From GSA-30 sp036568765 (GTDB lineage Bacteria; Pseudomonadota; Gammaproteobacteria; Xanthomonadales; Rhodanobacteraceae), in the NCBI RefSeq assembly GCF_036568765.1, contig NZ_DATCRY010000194.1, positions 1-15,614 on the forward strand: a stretch of DNA of 15,614 nucleotides. Reading direction: 5' to 3'. This document shows, one piece after another, positions 1 to 7,144 of this stretch. Under the pieces are notes generated by a model. That model saw nothing but the letters and a program-made list of their open reading frames with translations. It was not told where the DNA came from and did no database searches. Within the stretch, counting starts at the first letter, position 1, and every line of letters begins with the position of its first letter. Both the position numbers and the translations under genes were made by a program.

Positions 1-460
1 GATCCGAACCGCCGATGCCCACGTTGATCACGTCGGTGATCGTCGGCGCCAGGCCCAGGCTTTCGGTATCGCCATGCTCGACGGCGTGAACCAGTTTCTC
101 GATCCGCTGCAGCGTGTGTTCGATTTCCTGCAGCGCCTCGCGCGGTGCGGGCGATTTCAGTCGAGAACCGCTGGCACGCAGGGCTGTGTGCAGCACGGCG
201 CGGCCTTCGGAGGTATTGATCGGCTCACCCGCAAACATCGCGTCCCGTGCGGCTTCCCAGCGACTGGCTTCGGCGAACTGGCCCAAGGCTTCGAGCGCCT
301 CGCGATCGAGCTTCTGTCGACTCAAGTCCAGCAGGACCGAACCGAGCCGCAAGCGCAGGCTGTCGCCTCGCGCCTGATCCTTCAGTAGATCGCGCAGGTG
401 CGTGCGCGACAGACGCTCGGCATGTTCGGCAAACAGAGAGCTGGAACGATCGGCGGACAT
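1..460 (-). CDS. pgi: glucose-6-phosphate isomerase, N-terminal part (runs off the left edge)
   Basis: Cytoplasmic enzyme interconverting glucose-6-phosphate and fructose-6-phosphate in glycolysis and gluconeogenesis. Only the first 153 codons are present. The frame starts at ATG 460 (MSADRSSSLFAEHAERL...) and reads open to the edge. Family signatures are clear: INTSEGRAVLHTALR at about residues 81-95, where the family has a conserved [IN]-[FT]-[ST]-E-x-R-AVLH block, and DVINVGIGGSD at 143-153, the start of the glycine-rich sugar-phosphate loop. No good Shine-Dalgarno is visible before ATG 460, so the start rests on the N-terminal length being normal for the family. It follows panD on the same strand, separated by the panD terminator, so it is probably transcribed separately. 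A short inverted repeat (GTCCT-TGCC-AGGAC, 521-534) lies in its leader; I could not identify a convincing promoter. Catalytic residues lie outside the window. Confidence 0.95.
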   Translation of the reverse strand, partial: MSADRSSSLFAEHAERLSRTHLRDLLKDQARGDSLRLRLGSVLLDLSRQKLDREALEALGQFAEASRWEAARDAMFAGEPINTSEGRAVLHTALRASGSRLKSPAPREALQEIEHTLQRIEKLVHAVEHGDTESLGLAPTITDVINVGIGGSD

Positions 461-543
461 AGGAACTCGCTGAGGGGCACGGAAATGCCCATCTTACGAG
501 TTGCGGTGTAAATAAAAAGCGTCCTTGCCAGGACATCGCACAA

Positions 544-574
544 AAACGAAAAAGCGCCGCACAAGGCGGCGCTT
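544..574 (-). terminator. Rho-independent terminator after panD
   Basis: A perfect 9-bp stem (AAGCGCCGC at 552-560 with GCGGCGCTT at 566-574) encloses a 5-nt loop. Read on the minus strand, the stem runs into TTTTTCGTTTTTG. It lies 26 bp past the panD stop and would end the pan cluster before pgi. Confidence 0.9.
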
Positions 575-600
575 CGGCAACAACGAGAACCTGCGATGTG

Positions 601-987
601 TCAGGCGGCGGCCATCTGCTTCGGAATCGAGCGATTCGTATGCGAGATACGGTTGTCCTTGTCGACATACACCAGCATCGGCTGGAACTGTTCGACCTCG
701 GCTTCGGACAACTGCGCGAACGCGGCAATGATGATCAAGTCGCCCGGCTGCGCGCGATGCGCGGCGCTGCCATTGACCGAAATGATGCCCGAGCCTTCCT
801 CGGCACGCAGCGCATAGGTGACGAATCGCTTGCCGTTGTTGATGTTCCAGGCGTGGATCTGCTCGTACTCGCGGATACCGGAGGCATCGAGCAACAGGCC
901 GTCGATGGCGATGGAGCCTTCGTAGTGGAGCTCGGCATGGGTCACCGTCGCACGGTGGATCTTCGCCTTGAGCATGTTCAGATTCAT
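601..987 (-). CDS. panD: aspartate 1-decarboxylase (pyruvoyl enzyme)
   Basis: Converts L-aspartate to beta-alanine, the amine partner that PanC joins to pantoate. The 128-residue length fits the family (E. coli has 126). With the start at ATG 987 (MNLNMLKAKIHRATVTH), the self-cleavage site EGS falls exactly at Gly24-Ser25, the position where PanD cleaves to make the pyruvoyl group; this decides the start over an upstream in-frame ATG at 996. A GGA lies 9 nt before this ATG. Lys9 and Tyr22 flank the expected active site, and the NNGKRFVTYAL and PGDLIIIAAFAQ blocks are typical. It is the last gene of the pcnB-folK-panBCD cluster. A 130-bp gap separates it from panC and contains a possible promoter and a hairpin. 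A strong terminator follows. Confidence 0.96.
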   Translation of the reverse strand: MNLNMLKAKIHRATVTHAELHYEGSIAIDGLLLDASGIREYEQIHAWNINNGKRFVTYALRAEEGSGIISVNGSAAHRAQPGDLIIIAAFAQLSEAEVEQFQPMLVYVDKDNRISHTNRSIPKQMAAA

Positions 988-1026
988 GATAGACATTCCA
1001 GCAGGAACCGCCCTGCGCAACGGGAA

Positions 1027-1056
1027 ATTATCCAACCGAGGCAAGGATGGCCGCAA
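1027..1056 (-). promoter_or_regulatory. possible sigma70 promoter for panD
   Basis: On the minus strand TTGCGG (1056-1051) and GATAAT (1032-1027) are 18 bp apart, with the -10 about 40 nt before the panD start. The panC-panD gap of 130 bp is unusually wide for a tight operon, which makes an internal promoter plausible. This is a by-eye match only. Confidence 0.3.
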
Positions 1057-1067
1057 CCGACGCCTCT

Positions 1068-1085
1068 GGCCCCCTCTGTGGGGCC
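1068..1085 (-). other. intercistronic hairpin between panC and panD
   Basis: GGCCCC (1068-1073) and GGGGCC (1080-1085) form a 6-bp GC stem with a 6-nt loop, about 30 nt past the panC stop. There is no T tract, so it is more likely an mRNA processing or stability hairpin or a weak attenuator than a true terminator. Confidence 0.4.
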
Positions 1086-1117
1086 GGGCCTGGCAAGTTC
1101 AATGGCACGAGGCCCGA

Positions 1118-1963
1118 TCAGTCGAAAATCAGGTTGTCGATCAAGCGTGTAGTGCCCAATTTGGCAGCAATCAGGGCGACCAGGCCCTCGGTCTCGCCCT
1201 CGTTCGGCTCACTGAGGTCTTCGGCGCGGCGGATTGCCGCATAGTCCGGCTCGAAACCCGCGCGCTGCAGCTTCGAGGCCGCTGCCTGCTCCACCACCCT
1301 CCACGCATGCCCCTTTTCAATCAGCTCGCGCATCTGCAGGAGGGTGGCGTAGATCTGGGTGGCCAACTCGCGCTCGGTCGCGGAGAGATACTGGTTACGC
1401 GAACTCAGCGCCAGACCATCGTCGGCGCGCAAAGTCGCTCCTGCCATCACCTTCACTGGCAACGAGAGGTCGCGCACCATACGCTCCAGCACCTTGAGCT
1501 GCTGGTAATCCTTCTGTCCGAAAATGGCGACGTCCGGCTGCACGAGGTTCAGCATTTTGCAGATCACGGTAGCCACACCGTCGAAATGCCCCGGCCGATG
1601 GGCGCCCTCCAGTGTTTCGGTCAGCTGCGGCACATGCACGCTTACGCTATTGGCCGGGCCGAACGGGTATATCGTAGCCACTTCCGGCGCGAACAGCAGA
1701 TCGCAACCTACTTCGGCCAAACCGGCCTGGTCCTGGGTCAGAGTGCGGGGATAACGCTCGAAATCCTCGTTGGGACCGAACTGCGTCGGATTGACGAAGA
1801 CGTAGGCGATGACGCGGTCTGCACGCGCCCGCGCGAGCTTGATCAGCGAATAGTGTCCCGCATGCAGATTGCCCATGGTCGGTACCAATCCCACGGTCTG
1901 GCCCTGGCTGCGCCAACCGCGTACAACGGCACGAAGGGCCGCGGCGTCTTGCACTGTCTGCAT
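1118..1963 (-). CDS. panC: pantothenate synthetase
   Basis: ATP-dependent ligase condensing pantoate and beta-alanine to pantothenate through a pantoyl-adenylate. Its 281 residues match the family. Visible motifs are VPTMGNLHAGH at 28-37, with His34 and His37 of the HIGH-like nucleotide-binding motif; VFVNPTQFGP with Gln61; GQKDYQQL at 149-156, with the Lys/Asp pair that contacts ATP and pantoate; and SSRNQYLS at 187-194, the KMSKS-like loop. The start is ATG 1963. Upstream there is no clear Shine-Dalgarno, but the homologous N-terminus (MQTVQDAAALR) supports it. It lies 58 bp after panB and 130 bp before panD on the same strand. Confidence 0.97.
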   Translation of the reverse strand: MQTVQDAAALRAVVRGWRSQGQTVGLVPTMGNLHAGHYSLIKLARARADRVIAYVFVNPTQFGPNEDFERYPRTLTQDQAGLAEVGCDLLFAPEVATIYPFGPANSVSVHVPQLTETLEGAHRPGHFDGVATVICKMLNLVQPDVAIFGQKDYQQLKVLERMVRDLSLPVKVMAGATLRADDGLALSSRNQYLSATERELATQIYATLLQMRELIEKGHAWRVVEQAAASKLQRAGFEPDYAAIRRAEDLSEPNEGETEGLVALIAAKLGTTRLIDNLIFD

Positions 1964-1998
1964 ATCGAGAAGTCGCTTCGTTCAGATAGGGTGGGAAA

Positions 1999-2016
1999 CG
2001 CCGTCGGAAGACGGCG
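1999..2016 (-). other. hairpin between panB and panC
   Basis: CGCCGTC (1999-2005) and GACGGCG (2010-2016) form a perfect 7-bp stem with a 4-nt loop, only a few bases past the panB stop. On the minus strand it is followed by TTTCCC, a poor T tract. It may weaken read-through from panB into panC or protect the upstream message. Confidence 0.45.
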
Positions 2017-2021
2017 GCGCT

Positions 2022-2852
2022 TCAGTTGAAACCATGTTCTGCCGCGGGGAAAACGCCTTCACGCACATCCTTTACGTAGGCAGCGATCGCCGCTGCTACA
2101 GAATCGCGCCCCGCGAGGAAATCCTTGCTGAATTTCGGTCGCTTGCCGGGGGTGATACCCAGCATGTCATGCAAGACCAGGACCTGCCCGTCGCAATGCG
2201 GTCCCGCACCGATACCGATGGTCGGTATCGATACCGATTCGGTGATTCGTTTGCCCAAGGTTGTCGGCAGCCCTTCCAGCACGACGATGGCCGCGCCTGC
2301 CGCCTCGACAGCCTGAGCCTCCTTGACCAGACGCTCTGCCGCCTCTTGTTCGCGCCCCTGAATGCGGAAACCGCCGAACTTGTGCACCGATTGCGGCGTC
2401 AGCCCCAAGTGGGCACACACCGGCATGGCCCGTGCGGTCAACGCTGCGATGCCGTCCAGAATATGCGGCGCGGCACCTTCTACCTTGACCATCGCCGCAC
2501 CGCCCTCGCCGAACAAGCGCGCTCCCGCATCGAGTATGTGAGGCACATCGCGATCGGACATGAATGGCAGATCGGCCACCAGCAGAGTAGCGTTCAAGCC
2601 ACGGGCAACCATGCTGGTGTGATACACCATGTGGTCGAGCGTCACCGGTAACGTGCTGCGGTGCCCTTGCACCACCATGCCCAGCGAATCGCCCACCAAC
2701 GCGACATCCACACCTGCCACCTCGAGCTGCCAGGCAAAGCTGGCGTCATAGGCCGTCAGCATGACGATCGGCCGCCCTTCCGCTTTCATCGTGCGCAGGC
2801 TCGGCACGGTCACCGGCTTGCGATCGGATGCGCTGGCGTTTTGAACGTACAC
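2022..2852 (-). CDS. panB: 3-methyl-2-oxobutanoate hydroxymethyltransferase
   Basis: First committed step of pantothenate synthesis: transfers a hydroxymethyl group from 5,10-methylene-tetrahydrofolate to ketoisovalerate, giving ketopantoate. The 276-residue TIM-barrel protein shows the usual blocks: MLTAYDASFA at 31-40; VGDSLGMVVQG at 53-63, with the metal ligand Asp55; VADLPFMS with Asp94; KVEGA with Glu125; HLGLTPQS; and VLEGLP with Glu193 as the probable general base. The start is GTG 2852, supported by AAGGA at 2859-2863, 6 nt upstream. It lies 63 bp after folK and 58 bp before panC. Because the reaction uses a folate cofactor, sitting next to folK is metabolically sensible. Confidence 0.97.
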   Translation of the reverse strand: MYVQNASASDRKPVTVPSLRTMKAEGRPIVMLTAYDASFAWQLEVAGVDVALVGDSLGMVVQGHRSTLPVTLDHMVYHTSMVARGLNATLLVADLPFMSDRDVPHILDAGARLFGEGGAAMVKVEGAAPHILDGIAALTARAMPVCAHLGLTPQSVHKFGGFRIQGREQEAAERLVKEAQAVEAAGAAIVVLEGLPTTLGKRITESVSIPTIGIGAGPHCDGQVLVLHDMLGITPGKRPKFSKDFLAGRDSVAAAIAAYVKDVREGVFPAAEHGFN

Positions 2853-2915
2853 GTCAATTCCTTAAGGCGAAGGAGCTGTAAAGGCAGTCATTATCGGGCG
2901 CACGACTGGTCCGGC

Positions 2916-3398
2916 TCAAGGCAAGAGCTGGCATTGGGAGCTGTCCACCGCCGCCAGCATCTCGGCGATTCGGCCTTGATCCGCCAGTTCCAGGTCCGGC
3001 GCCAATTCGTTTAGTGGCAACAGCACGAAGGCGCGCTCGGCAATGCGTGGATGCGGCAAGGTCAGTCGTGGATCGTGCAGGACAAAACCTTCGACGTGTA
3101 GCAAGTCCAGATCGAGCGTACGCGGCCCCCAGCGTTCCCCATCACGGATGCGGCCAGCTGCGCGCTCGATCGCAAGCATGGCGTCAAGCAGCTCCAGCGG
3201 CGCCATCGGCGTTTCGACCGCCATGGCGGCATTGATGAACGGCGGCTGCTCCAGGAGCCCCCAGGGCGGGGTGCGATAAAGCCGCGACCGCCCTACCGGG
3301 CGTGCGCCCGGCAGGTTCTCCAATGCATCCATCGCATCGAGCACTAGCTGACGCGAATCACCCAGGTTACTACCCAGGCCAACATAGGCCCGGTTCAC
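2916..3398 (-). CDS. folK: 6-hydroxymethyl-7,8-dihydropterin pyrophosphokinase (HPPK)
   Basis: Transfers pyrophosphate from ATP to 6-hydroxymethyl-dihydropterin in folate biosynthesis. The frame stays open well upstream, inside pcnB, but homology begins at GTG 3398 (MNRAYVGLGSNLGDS), giving 160 residues, normal for the family. The GTG overlaps the pcnB TGA as GTGA, the arrangement of translational coupling. Visible features are GLGSNLGD at 7-14, TPPWGLLEQPPFINAA at 43-58, and the signature RWGPRTLDLDLL at 89-100, with Mg-binding Asp96 and Asp98, followed by LTLPHPRIAERAFVLLPL. pcnB-folK is a common gammaproteobacterial pair. Confidence 0.96.
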   Translation of the reverse strand: MNRAYVGLGSNLGDSRQLVLDAMDALENLPGARPVGRSRLYRTPPWGLLEQPPFINAAMAVETPMAPLELLDAMLAIERAAGRIRDGERWGPRTLDLDLLHVEGFVLHDPRLTLPHPRIAERAFVLLPLNELAPDLELADQGRIAEMLAAVDSSQCQLLP

Positions 3399-4759
3399 GA
3401 AGCGTCCGGCTTGGGCTTGCGGCGTCGCCGCCGTTTGCGCGGCCTCGGGACAACCGCAGCACTCGTACCGGCCAAAGGTTCGGTAAGCGGGGCGTGATTG
3501 GATAACGCCTCCGCCAGGATTTCCTGCGGCAGCTGCTGAGCATGATTCCACCACTCGCCAAGCTGACGGATCGCTGGCGATTCCGCCGCGCGCAGCAACA
3601 GGAAATCGAAGGCGGCACGAAACCGCGGGTGTGCCATCAAACGGAACACGCGCTTGCGCTGCACTTGCTCGAAGCGCGGCTGCAACGACCAGATTTCTTC
3701 CATCACGAAGGTAAAGCGCCGCGGGATGGCCACGCGCTGGCACTGCTCGGCCACCACATGCGCCGATGCGCGCGCCCAGGCCTCGCCCCCCTCCATGCCT
3801 TTACTCATCCATGTGTGCGCCAGATCGCGCACCTCGCCCCAGAGCAACACGGCGAACAGGAACGCCGGTGTCACCGATTTGCCGCCACTCACGCGCTTGT
3901 CGGTGCTGGAAAGCCCCTGTTCGATCAGCGAGCGCAAGGCTTCGTCGCCGCGCTTGAGCGCACGAGCAGTGGCCGGAAACATGAAGCGCAACAAGCCGCA
4001 CTGCTCGAGCATGCGGAAGCTCTTCAAACCATGACCGGCCAGGAACAACTTGAGCGATTCGTCGAACAAGCGTGCCGGCGAAGCTTCCGCCAACAGCGGC
4101 CCGAGGTCGTCGAATGGCGCCGCTGCGGCGGCATCGATGCGAAAATCCAGCTTCGCCGCCAGCCGCACCGCACGCAGCATCCGGACCGGATCTTCGCGAT
4201 AGCGCGTTTCCGGATCGCCGATCAGGTGCAACACGCGATCTTGCACGTCCTTGACACCACCGACGTAGTCGCGCACCGAGAAATCGCTGATGTCGTAATA
4301 CAGCGCGTTGACGCGGAAGTCGCGCCGCAACGCGTCTTCCTCGATCGTGCCCCAGACGTTGTCACGTACGATGCGGCCATCCACGACATGCCGGTCGCCT
4401 TCGCCGCCTTCGCTATCCTCCCCCGTACCGCGGAAGGTGGCCACCTCGATGATTTCCGAGCCATAGACGACATGCGCCAAACGGAAACGGCGGCCAATCA
4501 GGCGGCAATTGCGAAAGAGTTTCTTGACCTCTTCGGGGGTCGCATTGGTGGCGACATCGAAGTCTTTCGGGTGCCCGCCGAGCAGCAGGTCGCGCACGGC
4601 ACCGCCCACCAGGTAGGCGGAGTAGCCGGCCTCGTTGAGACGATAGAGCACACGCAACGCCGCCTTGCTGATGTTCTTGCGCGAAATGACATGCTCTTCG
4701 CGCGGAATAACGCGTAACGCCGGCGAGACGTCGTTCCCGTTCCTTGCATTCAAGTTCAA
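3395..4759 (-). CDS. pcnB: poly(A) polymerase I
   Basis: Adds 3' poly(A) tails to RNA, marking it for decay. The 454-residue protein has the class II nucleotidyltransferase head: YLVGGAVRDLLLGG at 49-62, then KDFDVAT with catalytic Asp66 and Asp68. RNCRLIGRRFRLAHVVYG follows, a motif of PcnB rather than CCA-adding enzymes, then EEDALRRDFRVNALYYD and the RYREDPVRMLRAVRLAAKL neck helix. The C-terminus is a very basic tail (RPRKRRRRRKPKPDAS), as expected for RNA binding. No ATG is available at the right place: the most upstream start is TTG 4759, with AAGGA 10 nt upstream; TTG 4753 is the alternative. It is first in the cluster and overlaps folK by 4 bp. Confidence 0.95.
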   Translation of the reverse strand: MNLNARNGNDVSPALRVIPREEHVISRKNISKAALRVLYRLNEAGYSAYLVGGAVRDLLLGGHPKDFDVATNATPEEVKKLFRNCRLIGRRFRLAHVVYGSEIIEVATFRGTGEDSEGGEGDRHVVDGRIVRDNVWGTIEEDALRRDFRVNALYYDISDFSVRDYVGGVKDVQDRVLHLIGDPETRYREDPVRMLRAVRLAAKLDFRIDAAAAAPFDDLGPLLAEASPARLFDESLKLFLAGHGLKSFRMLEQCGLLRFMFPATARALKRGDEALRSLIEQGLSSTDKRVSGGKSVTPAFLFAVLLWGEVRDLAHTWMSKGMEGGEAWARASAHVVAEQCQRVAIPRRFTFVMEEIWSLQPRFEQVQRKRVFRLMAHPRFRAAFDFLLLRAAESPAIRQLGEWWNHAQQLPQEILAEALSNHAPLTEPLAGTSAAVVPRPRKRRRRRKPKPDAS

Positions 4760-4810
4760 GCGAGATGGATCCTTGCAACCGTGAAGAGGGGCCCCTGAGC
4801 CGCCAAGATA

Positions 4811-4839
4811 CTGCTAGAGAACCAGGCCCATGCTGTCAC
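4811..4839 (-). promoter_or_regulatory. weak candidate promoter for pcnB
   Basis: On the minus strand GTGACA (4839-4834) and TAGCAG (4816-4811) are 17 bp apart, about 50 nt before the TTG start. The -35 is good and the -10 poor. The divergent spacer (4760-4904) holds no other clear signal for pcnB. Confidence 0.25.
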
Positions 4840-4904
4840 CGGCAGCAGCTAAAAAAGCCGCTTCGGTACCCTATCGGGCCCCCTTCCGGAGGCTGTCGCG
4901 GGCA

Positions 4905-4932
4905 TTGCCGGGCCGAACATTTCCGTTATACT
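4905..4932 (+). promoter_or_regulatory. promoter of tRNA-Glu
   Basis: TTGCCG (4905-4910), a 16-bp spacer and TATACT (4927-4932) lie 20 bp before the mature tRNA 5' end. The stretch after the -10 (ACCGCGCTCC) is GC-rich, as in stringently controlled stable-RNA promoters. Confidence 0.75.
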
Positions 4933-4952
4933 ACCGCGCTCCGATGCATTTC

Positions 4953-5028
4953 GCTCCCTTCGTCTAGTGGCCTAGGACACCGCCCTCTCAAGGCGGGAAC
5001 ACGAGTTCGAACCTCGTAGGGAGCGCCA
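4953..5028 (+). tRNA. tRNA-Glu, anticodon CTC
   Basis: The 76-nt cloverleaf includes an encoded CCA end. The acceptor stem is GCTCCCT (4953-4959) with AGGGAGC (5018-5024), followed by G and CCA (5026-5028). The anticodon stem CCGCC/GGCGG (4980-4984/4992-4996) encloses the loop CTCTCAA, so the anticodon is CTC (4987-4989), reading GAG. The T arm contains the GTTCGAAC core. The TTCGTCTAGTGGCCTAGGAC D-arm region is typical of bacterial tRNA-Glu. No terminator lies between it and fdxA. Confidence 0.97.
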
Positions 5029-5078
5029 CATCCCGGCCTGGCACGGGCCAAGAGCTCCAACGAAAGGCACGCCGCCAC

Positions 5079-5402
5079 ATGACCTTTGTCGTTACCGACA
5101 ACTGCATCAAGTGCAAGTACACCGACTGTGTCGAGGTTTGTCCGGTCGATGCATTTCACGAAGGCCCTAATTTCCTGGTGATCGATCCGGACGAGTGCAT
5201 CGACTGCACCTTGTGCGAGCCGGAGTGCCCAATCAATGCGATCTATCCCGAAGACGACGTCCCGGCGGGACAGGAAGGCTTCGTCGCCCTGAACGCCGAG
5301 CTGGCGAAGGATTGGCCGGTTATCACCGAGCGCAAGGACGGCTTGCCGGACGCGAAAGATTGGGAAAACAAACCGGACAAGCTGGGCCTGCTCCAGCGGT
5401 GA
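5079..5402 (+). CDS. fdxA: seven-iron ferredoxin ([3Fe-4S][4Fe-4S])
   Basis: Small soluble electron carrier of the Azotobacter FdI/FdxA type, 107 residues, the normal length. Cysteines are 9, 12, 17, 21, 40, 43, 46 and 50. By family precedent Cys9, Cys17 and Cys50 bind the [3Fe-4S] cluster, Cys21, Cys40, Cys43 and Cys46 bind the [4Fe-4S] cluster, and Cys12 is free. The protein is acidic with the usual C-terminal extension (KDWPVITERKD...). The start is ATG 5079, with AAAGG about 11 nt upstream. It begins 50 bp after tRNA-Glu with no intervening terminator and no obvious promoter, so co-transcription with the tRNA is possible. Its redox partner cannot be read from this context. Confidence 0.96.
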   Translation: MTFVVTDNCIKCKYTDCVEVCPVDAFHEGPNFLVIDPDECIDCTLCEPECPINAIYPEDDVPAGQEGFVALNAELAKDWPVITERKDGLPDAKDWENKPDKLGLLQR

Positions 5403-5405
5403 ATC

Positions 5406-5431
5406 AAAAGCCGGGACCACCCGGCTTTTTT
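5406..5431 (+). terminator. Rho-independent terminator after fdxA
   Basis: AAAAGCCGGG (5406-5415), loop ACCA, and CCCGGCTTTT (5420-5429) with further T residues, starting 3 nt past the fdxA stop. A strong intrinsic terminator. Confidence 0.95.
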
Positions 5432-5484
5432 GTGCCCACGATTCACGGCGCTATCTGGATCGCCTTCGCAGGGTCCGAACGCAC

Positions 5485-5511
5485 AAAAAAGCCGGGCAGC
5501 GCCCGGCTTTT
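5485..5511 (-). terminator. Rho-independent terminator after the BamC-like gene
   Basis: AAAAGCCGGGC (5487-5497), loop AGC, and GCCCGGCTTTT (5501-5511). On the minus strand the hairpin runs into TTTTTTG. It begins 22 bp past the stop of the lipoprotein gene. Stem and T tract nearly match the oppositely oriented fdxA terminator. Confidence 0.92.
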
Positions 5512-5533
5512 CGATCGGCGAAGAGCAGCGTAA

Positions 5534-6130
5534 TTACTTCACGCCCATGCGCGACTTCAGCGAATCGATCACCTTGGCCACCGCACCCGCATCGCCCTGG
5601 GCACGCACTTCCGTACCCGTCTCGCCACTGGCGCCGACCGTCAGCGTCACCTGGTGAGGCTTGGCGCCAGGGGCGCTGTCGGATCCGCTATCGGACTTGC
5701 CATGGAACATGCGGCCGAAGAAGCCACGCTTGGGCGCCGGTGCGTCGGAGGCGACCACATTCAGTGTGAAGGTGTGCGTCGAATCGTCGTGCGAGGCGAC
5801 CTGACCGATATCGCCGTGTTCCAGCACCTGGCCGACGCGCTGATAGACAGCATCGATGGTGTCGGTGACGACGAAACCATCGGCAATCACGTTCCCGCCC
5901 GGACCGAACTTGGCGGTGGCACCGTTAGCGGTGGGCGCATTGGCGCCCGGCTCCGGAATCACCAACGCAGCGGTGGTCGAGGGCGTGTCCAGGCCCGGCG
6001 GAATCTCCAGCGGCGACTCCTGCTTGGCGGTCTCCCACTGCTTGTGCGAGCGAAACATGCCGCAGCCAGTCAGCAGCAAGGCAGAGAGCGCCAGGATCGG
6101 CAAGGCCACGACGAGCGGGGATTTCTTCAT
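5534..6130 (-). CDS. bamC: BamC-like outer-membrane lipoprotein
   Basis: Predicted lipoprotein of 198 residues. The start chosen is ATG 6130, because the signal peptide MKKSPLVVALPILALSALLL ends in lipobox LTGC (Cys23). A longer frame from TTG 6178, overlapping the dapA stop, would put 16 polar residues before the signal. Residue +2 is Gly, not Asp, consistent with outer-membrane sorting. SPLEIPPGLDTPST resembles the extended N-terminal segment of BamC. TIDAVYQRVGQVLEHGDIGQVASHDD onward resembles one BamC helix-grip domain. E. coli BamC has about 344 residues and two such domains, so this is a reduced form. It follows dapA, as nlpB/bamC does in E. coli, and has its own terminator. The family call rests on context and motifs; a lineage-specific lipoprotein is the alternative. 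Confidence 0.7.
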   Translation of the reverse strand: MKKSPLVVALPILALSALLLTGCGMFRSHKQWETAKQESPLEIPPGLDTPSTTAALVIPEPGANAPTANGATAKFGPGGNVIADGFVVTDTIDAVYQRVGQVLEHGDIGQVASHDDSTHTFTLNVVASDAPAPKRGFFGRMFHGKSDSGSDSAPGAKPHQVTLTVGASGETGTEVRAQGDAGAVAKVIDSLKSRMGVK

Positions 6131-6174
6131 GAAGTCAGGTTCCGGTGAAGTTTTCTTGGACGTATCTGTAAGTT

Positions 6175-7068
6175 TCAAGCGGCATGGGCCAGGGGCACCA
6201 AACCGGCCAGCGCATCGAGGATGCGGGCACGGTCGGGGCCGTCTTCCAAAGCCACCAGCGGCAAGCGCAAACCCGCCGTACCCAGACCCAGCGACGGCAG
6301 ACCTGCCTTGACTGCAATGGGATTGGGCGCGCAGTTAAGTGCATCGATCAGCGGCATCAGCCCGGCATTGCGCTGCTCCGCCACGGCCTTGTCGCCCGCA
6401 CAGGCCGCATCGCAGAACGCGCGAAACGCCTTGGGTACGAGATTGGCCACTACCGAAATCACCCCGGCCGCGCCGCTGAGCATCGCCTTGCAGGCCGTGC
6501 CGTCGTCGCCGCTGAGATAGACGAAATCCGGCCGCGCAAGTTCCGCAATCGCCTGGATCCGCTCGTCGGTACCGAGGGCCTCCTTCAAGCCGACGATCGC
6601 CGGGTGCTCGCGCAGGCGGCCAACCGTCGCCGGCAGCAGGTCGCAACCGGTCCGGCTAGGTACGTTGTAAAGCACGACAGGCAGGCCGCCCTGGTCGGCC
6701 ACAGCGGCAAAATGCCGGTAGAGACCTTCCTGGGTGGGGCGAACGTAATACGGCGCCACGACCAGGGCCGCGTCGGCGCCAAGTTCACGGGCACGACGCG
6801 TCAAGGCCACCGTCTTGCTGGTGGCCGCCTCGCCGGTACCGGCCAGCACCGGAATACGTTTGGCTACATGGGCGACGGCGAAACCCAGCAATTGCTCGTA
6901 TTCGTGATGATCGAGCATATGCGCCTCGCCGGTGGATCCGGCAACGACCACGGCCTGAGTGCCCGCGTCGATCTGGTAATCGAGCAAGCGACCGAAAGCA
7001 GGCAGATCAAGCGCGCCGTTCGCCGTGAATGGCGTGGTCAGCGCACAGATGCTTCCGCGAATGTTCAA
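6175..7068 (-). CDS. dapA: 4-hydroxy-tetrahydrodipicolinate synthase
   Basis: Condenses pyruvate with aspartate semialdehyde, the first step to diaminopimelate and lysine. The family N-terminus (MNIRGSICALTTPF) starts at TTG 7068, with GGAG 6 nt upstream, giving 297 residues; a much longer open frame upstream shows no homology. Visible residues are the Schiff-base lysine Lys162 in IVGLKEALG; Tyr134 in LYNVPSRTGCDLLP; the APYYVRPTQEGLY loop at 105-117; and GSTGEA, where Ser45 stands in place of the E. coli catalytic Thr44, keeping the hydroxyl. LSGDDGTA is also typical. The BamC-like gene follows with 44 bp between. A promoter candidate lies just upstream. Confidence 0.96.
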   Translation of the reverse strand: MNIRGSICALTTPFTANGALDLPAFGRLLDYQIDAGTQAVVVAGSTGEAHMLDHHEYEQLLGFAVAHVAKRIPVLAGTGEAATSKTVALTRRARELGADAALVVAPYYVRPTQEGLYRHFAAVADQGGLPVVLYNVPSRTGCDLLPATVGRLREHPAIVGLKEALGTDERIQAIAELARPDFVYLSGDDGTACKAMLSGAAGVISVVANLVPKAFRAFCDAACAGDKAVAEQRNAGLMPLIDALNCAPNPIAVKAGLPSLGLGTAGLRLPLVALEDGPDRARILDALAGLVPLAHAA

Positions 7069-7097
7069 GAGCGACTCCGCCTCAATCCAAGCCCAGC

Positions 7098-7125
7098 ATG
7101 TTACTGGAAAACGATACTCCGCCAA
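7098..7125 (-). promoter_or_regulatory. candidate promoter for dapA
   Basis: On the minus strand TTGGCG (7125-7120), a 16-bp spacer and TAACAT (7103-7098). The -10 lies 30 nt before the TTG start and the element lies wholly in the 76-bp gap after the preceding gene. It would let dapA be expressed independently of that gene. Confidence 0.45.
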
Positions 7126-7144
7126 TACACGGGTCTGGGTCGCT

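Noticed and set aside
968..2651. Long plus-strand open frames opposite panC and panB (353 and 260 codons)
   Set aside because: They are antisense shadows of well-supported panC and panB in GC-rich DNA, with no recognisable domains.
3542..4717. 391-codon plus-strand open frame opposite pcnB
   Set aside because: Antisense shadow; the minus-strand frame is a complete PcnB with catalytic motifs.
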